Below, piece by piece: positions 1 to 6,400 of a stretch of DNA of 6,598 bases. The position numbers were made by a program, and so were the translations under genes. The notes below the pieces were generated by a model. That model had not been told where the DNA came from, searched no databases, and saw nothing but the letters and a program-made list of their open reading frames with translations. Position 1 is the first letter of the stretch. Every line of letters begins with the position of its first letter. Origin of the DNA: Pseudomonadota bacterium (lineage in GTDB: Bacteria > Pseudomonadota > Alphaproteobacteria > Sphingomonadales > Sphingomonadaceae); assembly GCA_023390675.1 (NCBI GenBank), contig JAEWCK010000302.1:1-6598 (forward strand), read 5' to 3'.

Positions 1-659
1 CCCATGCCGCCGGTGTTCGGACCGGTATCGCCGTCGCCCACCCGCTTGTGGTCCTGCGCGGAGCCGAACGGCACGACCGTCGTTCCATCCGACAGCGCGA
101 ACAGGCTCGCTTCCTCGCCGGCCAGGAATTCCTCGATCACGAGCGGGCCGTCGGCGGCGCGGATCGCGGCCTCCGCCTCGTCGCGCGTGGTGGCGATCAC
201 CACGCCCTTGCCCGCGGCGAGCCCGTCGGCCTTGATCACCACCGGCAGCCCGAAATCCTCGAGGCTGGCGCGCGCGCCGTCGCGCGTCTCGCAGCGCACG
301 TAGCGTGCGGTCGGGATGTTCTCGCGCGCGCACAGGTCCTTGGTAAAGCCCTTCGAGCCTTCGAGCTGCGCGGGGACCTTGTTGGGCCCGAACACCCCGA
401 TCCCCATCGTGCGCAGATTGTCGGCGAGCCCGTCGACCAAAGGCGCCTCGGGGCCGATCACGACGAAGCCGATCGAGTGGCGCAGGCAGAAATCGATCAC
501 GGCGCGGTGGTCGTTCACCGCGATCTCGGCCAGCTCGGCATGCGCGGCTATTCCCGGATTGCCCGGCGCGGCGTAGAGGCGCGTCAGCAGCGGCGATTGC
601 GCGAGCTTCCAGGCGAGCGCATGTTCGCGGCCACCCGAGCCCAACAGCAGGACATTCAT
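1..659 (-). CDS. purD: Phosphoribosylamine-glycine ligase (GAR synthetase), N-terminal half, cut by the window edge
   Basis: PurD joins glycine to 5-phosphoribosylamine using ATP, giving glycinamide ribonucleotide, the second step of de novo purine synthesis in the cytoplasm. Reading the minus strand from the ATG at 659-657 gives 219 complete residues. The start MNVLLLGSGGREHALAWKL is the classic N-terminal nucleotide-fold motif. GPEAPLVDGLAD lies at about residues 69-80, FGPNKVPAQLEGSKGF at about 90-105, VVIKADGLAAGKGVV at about 140-154 in the ATP-grasp region, and QDHKRVGDGDTGPNTGG at about 202-218. The family is usually 420-430 residues, so the C-terminal half lies beyond position 1; no frameshift is visible. 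The start is supported by AAGGGG (671-666 on the minus strand), six bases upstream and inside xseA. The start codon overlaps that of xseA by two bases. Identification is essentially certain from the motifs. Confidence 0.97.
   Translation of the reverse strand, partial: MNVLLLGSGGREHALAWKLAQSPLLTRLYAAPGNPGIAAHAELAEIAVNDHRAVIDFCLRHSIGFVVIGPEAPLVDGLADNLRTMGIGVFGPNKVPAQLEGSKGFTKDLCARENIPTARYVRCETRDGARASLEDFGLPVVIKADGLAAGKGVVIATTRDEAEAAIRAADGPLVIEEFLAGEEASLFALSDGTTVVPFGSAQDHKRVGDGDTGPNTGGM
649..652 (+). promoter_or_regulatory. xseA ribosome binding site, located inside purD
   Basis: AGGA sits five bases before the xseA ATG at 658. It is part of the third to fourth codons of purD on the opposite strand, so it is embedded in coding sequence. 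Any xseA promoter and leader must lie inside purD. Confidence 0.75.
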
Positions 660-2034
660 GGCCGACCCCTTTTCCGATACGCCTGCGCGGCTCGTAGCCG
701 AGCCGGTGCCGGGCGACAACGCGCCTCCGCTTTCGGTGAGCGAATTGTCGCTTGCGTTGAAGCGGATGGTCGAGGGCGAGTTCGGCCATGTCCGCCTTCG
801 CGGCGAGATATCGGGGTGGAAGCGCGCGGCGTCGGGGCACGCCTATCTGTGCCTCAAGGATGCCGACGCGGTGATCGACGGGGTGATCTGGCGCGGCGCC
901 GCGAGCGCGCTGCCCTTCGCCCCGCAAGACGGGATCGAGGTAATCGCGACCGGCAAGCTCACCACCTATCCCGGGCGTTCCAAATACCAGATCGTCATCG
1001 AGCGGATGGAGCTCGCCGGCGAAGGCGCGCTGATGGCGCTGTTCGAGAAACTGAAGGCGAGCCTCGCCGCCGAAGGGCTGTTCGATCCGGCGCGCAAGAA
1101 GAAGCTGCCGTACATGCCGCGCACGATCGGCGTGGTGACCTCGCCCACGGGCGCCGTGATCCGCGACATCCTCCACCGGCTCGCCGACCGCTTCCCGAGC
1201 CATGTGATCGTCTGGCCGGTCAAGGTGCAGGGCGAAGGCGCGGCGGCGGAAGTCGCGGCGGCGGTGCGCGGGTTCGACGCGCTGGCGGCCGACGGTCCGG
1301 TGCGCCGGCCGGACCTGCTGATCGTCGCACGCGGCGGAGGCTCGATCGAGGATCTCTGGGCGTTCAACGAGGAGGCGGTGGTGCGCGCGGTCGCCGCCTG
1401 CTCGATCCCCGTCATCTCGGCGGTGGGGCACGAGACCGACACGAGCCTGTGCGACTTCGCCGCCGACCTGCGCGCGCCGACACCTACGGCCGCGGCCGAG
1501 ATGGCCGTGCCGGTGCTGGCGGAAGTGCGCAACAATGTCGCGACGCTTTCGCTGCGCTCCGAACGATGCGCGCGGCGCTATCACGAGCGCGCGCGCGAGC
1601 GGCTCGACGCGCTGGTCCGTGTGCTGCCCAAGCGCGATGCGCTGCTCGGGCCGCAGCGCCAGAAGATGGACGATCTCGCAGGCCGACTCGATCGTGCGCT
1701 CGAGCGCCGAGTGGCCGTTGCGCGATCGCAGCTGGATCGCTCGGCAGGCGCGCTGCGCCCCGCGATGCTCGACCAGCGCCTCGCCGCGGCGCGCGAGCGG
1801 CTGGGCGGCGTCGGGCGCCATCTCGATCTGGTCCATCCCAATCGTCCGCTCGAAAAGGGCTATGCCTGGGTCGAGGCGCGCGGGACGCGCAAGGTGATCG
1901 GGACGGCGGAGGCCGCGCGGGCGGCGGGGGGCCTCACGCTGCATTTCCGGGACGGATCGGTCGATGCGCGCCTTGAGCGGCCGGGCGGCAAATCCTATGC
2001 TGGCGACAAGCCCGAGCAGCCAAGCCTGCTCTAG
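658..2034 (+). CDS. xseA: Exodeoxyribonuclease VII large subunit
   Basis: XseA is the catalytic subunit of exodeoxyribonuclease VII, which with several copies of small XseB degrades single-stranded DNA from both ends in repair and processing. The 458-residue length fits the family (E. coli about 456). Residues about 25-118 form the OB-fold, with LSVSELSLALKRMVEGEFG at 25-43 and GEISGWK at 49-55. The catalytic core carries TSPTGAVIRDIL (161-172), VARGGGSIEDLWAFNEE (223-239) and SAVGHETD (254-261). D170, R225, H258 and D261 match in spacing the conserved D, R, H and D of the E. coli enzyme, so it should be active. Residues about 285-390 are charged and helical, as expected for the coiled-coil arm that binds XseB. 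LEKGYAWV (398-405) is the usual C-terminal motif. AGGA (649-652), five bases before the ATG, supports the start. The stop is TAG. xseB is not in the window. Confidence 0.97.
   Translation: MADPFSDTPARLVAEPVPGDNAPPLSVSELSLALKRMVEGEFGHVRLRGEISGWKRAASGHAYLCLKDADAVIDGVIWRGAASALPFAPQDGIEVIATGKLTTYPGRSKYQIVIERMELAGEGALMALFEKLKASLAAEGLFDPARKKKLPYMPRTIGVVTSPTGAVIRDILHRLADRFPSHVIVWPVKVQGEGAAAEVAAAVRGFDALAADGPVRRPDLLIVARGGGSIEDLWAFNEEAVVRAVAACSIPVISAVGHETDTSLCDFAADLRAPTPTAAAEMAVPVLAEVRNNVATLSLRSERCARRYHERARERLDALVRVLPKRDALLGPQRQKMDDLAGRLDRALERRVAVARSQLDRSAGALRPAMLDQRLAAARERLGGVGRHLDLVHPNRPLEKGYAWVEARGTRKVIGTAEAARAAGGLTLHFRDGSVDARLERPGGKSYAGDKPEQPSLL
666..671 (-). promoter_or_regulatory. purD ribosome binding site, located inside xseA
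   Basis: On the minus strand AAGGGG (671 down to 666) lies six bases before the purD ATG at 659-657, a strong Shine-Dalgarno match with good spacing. It falls within codons 3-5 of xseA. Together with the xseA site it supports the overlapping CATG start pair and argues against later starts or leaderless translation. Confidence 0.75.
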
Positions 2035-2048
2035 TATAGCGCGCATAC

Positions 2049-2055
2049 AGGAAGG
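2049..2055 (+). promoter_or_regulatory. Ribosome binding site of the DUF2093 gene
   Basis: AGGAAGG lies in the 33-base gap after xseA, 12 bases before the ATG at 2068. It is a strong match with longer than ideal spacing, which favours ATG 2068 over ATG 2074. Confidence 0.6.
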
Positions 2056-2067
2056 CCCGTCTCGCCC

Positions 2068-2268
2068 ATGCTGATGTCCAACACCAACGCCCGCACGGCG
2101 AAGCTCCATTACATGGCCAACGGCTTTCGCGTGCTCGCGCCGGGCGATCACGTGCTCTGCGCCGTGACGGGCGAGCGCATTGCGCTCGATGCGCTGCGCT
2201 ATTGGAGCGTCGAGCGGCAGGAGCCCTATGCCTCGGCCGCGATCGCGATGCAGGCGACGCGCGGCTGA
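2068..2268 (+). CDS. DUF2093 family small protein, function unknown
   Basis: This 66-residue protein matches what I know of the DUF2093 family, small alphaproteobacterial proteins of unknown function. The core runs from about residue 13 to 56 and includes LHYMANGFRVLAPGDHV, then CAVTGERIALDALRYWSV and RQEPYAS. It has one cysteine (C31), no signal peptide and no membrane segment, so it should be cytoplasmic. C-x-V-T-G-x-x-I looks like one knuckle of a zinc ribbon, but there is no second cysteine pair, so I do not claim metal binding. It starts 33 bases after xseA, and AGGAAGG (2049-2055) lies 12 bases before the ATG, a rather long spacing. A second ATG at 2074 is possible but further from that site. 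Its TGA overlaps the next gene's ATG, so it is very likely cotranscribed with xseA and the peptidase. Family assignment is by pattern memory. Confidence 0.85.
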   Translation: MLMSNTNARTAKLHYMANGFRVLAPGDHVLCAVTGERIALDALRYWSVERQEPYASAAIAMQATRG

Positions 2269-3161
2269 TGGGACTCGCGGTGCGGCTGCCGGCCGCGGCA
2301 ATCTTCTTCACGCTGCTCGGGACCGCGGCGCAGGCGCCGCAATCGGTGCCGATGCTCGCGGCGGCGGCGATCCCGACCGCGCCCGATGCGGCCGGGCCGT
2401 TCAGCTTCACGGGCCAGCTCGTCCAGGGCGGCGCCGTGATCGGCATTGCGCCGCGCGGCACGACCTTGCTGATGCTCGACGGGCAGCCCGTGACGGTCGC
2501 GCCCGACCGGCGCTTCCTGATCGCCTTCGACCGCGACCATGACGCGACCGCAACGCTCACGGCGTCGCTCGAGAACGGCACCCAGGTGCGGCAGAACCTC
2601 ACGATCGCGCCGCGCGCCTGGGACATTTCGCGGCTCGACCGGCTGGCGAAATATCCGGTGCCGCGCCCAGAATTCGAGCGCGTCCGCCCCGGCGAGCTCG
2701 CGCAGATCAACGCCGCACGCGCGATGCGGACCGGGGCGGAGGGCTGGCGCCAACCGTTCCTGTGGCCGGTGGTCGGGCGGATCTCGACCCTGTTCGGCTC
2801 GCAGCGCATCTACCGGGGCGAGCCCGGCGCCTATCATTCGGGGATCGACATCGCGCGTCCGACGGGAACGATCGTGCTGGCGCCGGCCGACGGCGTGGTG
2901 ATCCTCGCGGCCGAGCGCCCGTTCACGCTCGAGGGCAATTTGCTGATGATCGACCATGGCATGGGGCTCAACTCGGCCTTCATGCACCTGTCGCGAATCG
3001 ACGTGAAGCTCGGCCAGCGGATCCGACGCGGCCAGCCGATCGGCGCCGTGGGGATGACCGGACGCGCCACCGGGCCGCACCTCCATTGGGGCCTGAAATG
3101 GCGCGACGCGCGGATCGATCCGCTGCTTCTCGCCGGTCCGATGCCGGTGGCGGCCGACTGA
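2268..3161 (+). CDS. Secreted M23 (LytM/lysostaphin-type) zinc metallopeptidase
   Basis: M23 peptidases are zinc endopeptidases that cut peptide cross-links in peptidoglycan in the periplasm; inactive members regulate amidases. This 297-residue protein starts with a signal peptide (residues 1-23, hydrophobic core AAAIFFTLLG, cleavage after AQA). Residues about 44-115 form a beta-rich N-terminal domain (GQLVQGGAVIGIAPRGT, then LDGQPV), followed by a linker and the M23 domain from about 157 to 289. The zinc ligands and catalytic residues are all present: H190 and D194 in HSGID, H240 in FMHLSR, and H271 and H273 in HLHWGL, after GMTGRATGP. It should therefore be an active hydrolase rather than an EnvC/NlpD-like activator. 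The start is the ATG in TGATG shared with the stop of the DUF2093 gene. No strong Shine-Dalgarno is seen, so translation is probably coupled. An upstream in-frame TTG at 2202 would bury the signal peptide and was rejected. The exact substrate is unknown. Confidence 0.92.
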   Translation: MGLAVRLPAAAIFFTLLGTAAQAPQSVPMLAAAAIPTAPDAAGPFSFTGQLVQGGAVIGIAPRGTTLLMLDGQPVTVAPDRRFLIAFDRDHDATATLTASLENGTQVRQNLTIAPRAWDISRLDRLAKYPVPRPEFERVRPGELAQINAARAMRTGAEGWRQPFLWPVVGRISTLFGSQRIYRGEPGAYHSGIDIARPTGTIVLAPADGVVILAAERPFTLEGNLLMIDHGMGLNSAFMHLSRIDVKLGQRIRRGQPIGAVGMTGRATGPHLHWGLKWRDARIDPLLLAGPMPVAAD

Positions 3162-3170
3162 AATTGCTTT

Positions 3171-3185
3171 TGCTGCACCGCAGCA
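3171..3185. promoter_or_regulatory. Inverted repeat TGCTGC-ACC-GCAGCA, possible operator or mRNA 3' hairpin
   Basis: A perfect 6-base inverted repeat with a 3-base centre starts nine bases after the peptidase stop. It contains CTGC-N3-GCAG, the form I recall for the operator of PhaR, the polyhydroxyalkanoate regulator of alphaproteobacteria such as Rhodobacter and Paracoccus. No T-run follows, so it is not a standard intrinsic terminator, but it could still fold in RNA. The position, about 245 bases before the receptor start, fits an operator only if the promoter lies nearby. Operator function is a hypothesis. Confidence 0.4.
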
Positions 3186-3228
3186 CAACACAAACGAACA
3201 ACAGCGCGCGTACTTGCGCAACAAAACA

Positions 3229-3261
3229 ACCCGGTATGTGTCATTTTAGATACACCCGGGT
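3229..3261. promoter_or_regulatory. Imperfect inverted repeat in the receptor's upstream region
   Basis: ACCCGG (3229-3234) pairs with CCGGGT (3256-3261), and GTGT (3238-3241) pairs with ACAC (3252-3255), leaving a 3-base bulge (TAT) and a 10-base AT-rich loop. The same stretch can be read as an operator-like dyad, TGTGTC-N6-GATACA, with one mismatch. It lies in the most AT-rich part of the window, where a promoter for the receptor gene would be expected. TTGCGC at 3214-3219 is a possible -35 element, but no convincing -10 follows at normal spacing. No plus-strand T-run follows, so I do not call it a terminator. Confidence 0.35.
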
Positions 3262-3343
3262 CAAAAGCCTGCCCCGAAACCTGAATGTACGCTTTACAGC
3301 GCTGTGGCCTCGCTTCATCCATCGCTGCAAGCTTCGCCCGAAG

Positions 3344-3409
3344 TGCGCCCGGCGCATGGCGGGAGGAGCGGGGAGACACCCCGGCCGGGGGCACAAGCAA
3401 ATCGGCCGG
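3344..3409 (+). promoter_or_regulatory. Structured 5' leader of the receptor mRNA with competing hairpins
   Basis: TGCGC (3344-3348) pairs with GCGCA (3352-3356). CGGGG (3369-3373) pairs with CCCCG (3379-3383) around a 5-base loop. The same CCCC also belongs to the 12-base palindrome CCCCGGCCGGGG (3379-3390), and CCGGCC (3381-3386) is complementary to GGCCGG (3404-3409). These last three pairings exclude one another and lie 8-48 bases before the Shine-Dalgarno. This could set the access of ribosomes or just reflect GC-rich sequence. I do not recognise a named riboswitch. Confidence 0.35.
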
Positions 3410-3416
3410 ACCAAGC

Positions 3417-3421
3417 GAGGG
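3417..3421 (+). promoter_or_regulatory. Ribosome binding site deciding the GTG start of the receptor
   Basis: GAGGG followed by AAA lies ten bases before GTG 3432. It selects this start over the in-frame ATG at 3285, because only the GTG places the signal peptide at the N-terminus. Confidence 0.7.
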
Positions 3422-3431
3422 AAATCCTAAC

Positions 3432-6400
3432 GTGAGAAAGACGCACATTTTGCGCGGCACCACGGCGCTGTCGGCGGTTGCGCTGGCGGTGGCCTTTGCT
3501 GCGCCCGCCATGGCGCAGGACTCGACTATGGAGAACAAGCCGCAGGCTGCGACTCCGTCGACGTCGGTCACCACGCCGCAGACCAGCGATGCGGGCGAGG
3601 CCCAGGAAGGCGACATCGTCGTCACCGGCACGCTGTTCCGCACCACCGCCAATGCGACGCCTTCGCCGGTGACCGTGGTGAGCAGCGAATCGCTCGAGCA
3701 GCGCGGCATCTCGACCGTGCAGGACGCGATCCAGCAGCTCGCCTCGAACAACGGCCCGGCGCTCACCAACTCGTTCACCGCGAACGGCGCGTTCGCCGGC
3801 GGCGCCTCGGGCGTCTCGCTGCGCGGCCTTTCGACCAACTCGACGCTGGTCCTGTTCGACGGCCTGCGCGCCGCTTATTATCCGCTCGCGGATGACGGCA
3901 CGCGCAACTTCGTCGACCTCAACACCATTCCCGACGACATCGTCGACCGTATCGAAGTGCTGCGCGACGGCGCTTCGTCGACCTACGGCGCCGACGCGAT
4001 CGCGGGCGTGGTCAACATCATCACCAAGCGCGAGTACAAGGGCGTCGGCGGCCGCGCGGAAGCCGGCATCTCCGAGCGCGGCGATGCGGCGCAGTATCGT
4101 CTGTCGCTGACCGCCGGTGTCGGCGATCTCGATGAGAACGGCTACAACGCCTATATCAGCGGTTTCTATTACAAGAGCGACATCCTCTATAACCGCGATC
4201 GTCCGTTCCCGTACAACACCGCCGACCTGCGCAACCTCTGCTTCGAGGGGCATTGCGGCACCAACAGCATCCTCGGCGGCCAAAACGGCGGAGCGATCGT
4301 GGCACCGCAGACTGCCGCGAACCTGCTGGTTCGCGCGTATGACGCGACGAACACGACGCCGTTCGGGACCTATCAGGATCTCGGCGCCTATTCGGCGAGC
4401 TGCCCGGGTGGTGGCGTACGCTATTCGCTGACCGCCGCGCAGCAGGCCGCGAACGTCAACTCGCCGCCGCAGATCTGCCAGTACGACTACACCAACCTGT
4501 TCGGCGTGATTCAGCCCAATATCGAGCGCTTCGGCGTTTCGGGCCGTGTCACCGCCTCGCTCGGCGACACGACGGAGGCCTATTTCGAGGCCAACTTCGT
4601 GCAGAGCGAAGTGGACTACACGGGCGCTCCCGCGGTTCTGCGCGGCCTCGCACCGACGGGCATCAATTACCCGCAGTTCGGCACCGACCGTGCGCCTTCG
4701 GCCACGACCGCGCCGGGCACGGGCATCCTGACCCTGCCGGTCTATGTCTGCCCGACCGGCGTCGGTTCGGCGAACGGCCTGAACACCGGCTGTAACGCGG
4801 GCAACGGCGTGCTGAACCCGAACAACCCGTTCGCGGCGCAGAATCGCGTTGCGCGACTGGTCGGCCGGTTCACCGATCGCACCACCTCGAGCGCGACGCG
4901 CAGCCGTTCCTATCGCGCGGCGATGGGCATCAACGGCAACCTGAGCGACACGATCAGCTACAATGTGGCCGCGACCGCGATGCACATCGACCTTCGTCGC
5001 ATGCAGAACGGCTACGTCTACATCGACAACCTGCTGACCGCGATCGCGCGTGGCACGTTCAACTTCGTGAATCCCCAGGCCAACACCCAGGCCCAGTGGG
5101 ACTTCATCATGCCGGACAACGTGACCGACACGAGCTCCGACCAGTATCAGCTGCAGGCCAGCCTTGCCGCCGATCTGTTCGATCTGCCGGGCGGCGCGTT
5201 CAAGCTCGGCGGCGGCGCTTCGGTCCGCTACGAAGCCGTGGATGCGCCCAGCGCCAACTCGGACCAGTTCGGCCCGACCCAGCGCTACTTCACGCTCAAC
5301 GCGTTCGGCACCAAGGGTCATCGTACCGTCACTTCGGCGTTCGCCGAGGTCGATGCGCCGGTGACCAGCTGGCTCGATATCAACGGCTCGGGCCGTTACG
5401 ACAAGTATTCGAGCGGCCAGGACGCCTTCTCGCCGAAGATCGGCGTGAAGCTGACCCCGGTTCGTCAGCTCGTCGTTCGCGGCACCTACTCGCGGGGCTT
5501 CCGTATCCCGTCGTTCGGCGAAGCCAACGCGCTGCCGACGACCGGCTATGTGACGCCGTCTTCGGGTATCTTCACCAACGCGTTCCTTGCGCAGTACACG
5601 GTGCCGGGCAACGCGGTGGGGACCTGCAGCGTCGCCAACTTCAACACCGCGGCGTGCGACAACTATGTGAAGCAGTCGTACGGGCAGACCACGCTGGCCA
5701 GCCCGAACCTCAAGCCCGAAAAGTCGCGCAGCTTCACGGCGGGCGCGGTGTTCGAGCCGGTCCGTGGCGTCTCGTTCACGGTCGACTACTACAACATCAA
5801 GAAGACCGGTGCGATCACGCAGCCGTCGAACGCGCCTGCGCTGCAGGCCTATTACAACAATCAGCCGATCCCGGCTGGCTACAACGTGATCACTGACGCG
5901 CCGTCGGTTAACTTCCCGGCCGCCCGTCCGCGTGTTGCGTTCGTCCAGTCGCAGCTGATCAATGCGAACACCATCCTCGCCGAGGGTATCGACGCGACTG
6001 CGAGTGTCGATTTCGACGTGACCGACGGGTTCAAGATCAGCAGCTCGCTCGAAGCCAGCTACATCATCAACCTGTCGACCGAATTCCCGGACGGCTCGGT
6101 TGAGAGCTACGAGGGCACCAGCGGCAACTACAACCTGACGGCCGGCTCGGGCACCCCCGAGTGGCACGGCAGCTGGCTGACGACCCTCGACTTCGGCGAT
6201 TTCGAGGTCAACGGCACGGTCAACTACTTCGGCGGCTACCGCCTCGAAGCGGAAGACCAGACCGGTGCGGGCACCTCGGGCGTCGGCAATCCCGGCGAGT
6301 GCGCCCTCGCCGCGCCGTACGGCCCGTGCGTGATCGATCCGTATGTCACGTTCGATCTGAACACGCGGATCCGGATCAACGATCAGTTCACCTTCACGCT

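Noticed and set aside
597..625. Possible xseA promoter (TTGCGC, 17 bases, CATGTT) inside purD
   Set aside because: The -10 matches the consensus at only three of six bases and such matches are common in coding sequence, so it is too weak to report as a feature.
48..1976. A 642-codon plus-strand open frame crossing purD and xseA
   Set aside because: It is antisense to purD and out of frame with xseA. Its protein is Arg/Ala/Gly-rich low-complexity sequence with no family resemblance, a normal result of GC-rich coding bias.
2202..2267. Upstream TTG start for the M23 peptidase
   Set aside because: It lies inside the DUF2093 gene and would place 22 arginine-rich residues before the signal peptide. 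ATG 2268 in the TGATG overlap is the natural start.
2226..3224. 332-codon minus-strand open frame opposite the M23 gene
   Set aside because: The plus strand has a clear M23 protein with all catalytic residues. The minus-strand product shows no family features and is rich in Arg and His, as expected for a shadow.
3285..3431. In-frame ATG giving the receptor a 49-residue N-terminal extension
   Set aside because: The extension would bury the signal peptide and has no good ribosome binding site, while GTG 3432 has GAGGG ten bases upstream and puts the signal peptide first.
3315..6167. A 950-codon minus-strand open frame opposite the receptor gene
   Set aside because: The frame mirrors the codon structure of the receptor, and its product is rich in Arg, Val and Ala with no recognisable domain. 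The receptor has a signal peptide, plug, barrel and Shine-Dalgarno, so the antisense frame is a shadow.
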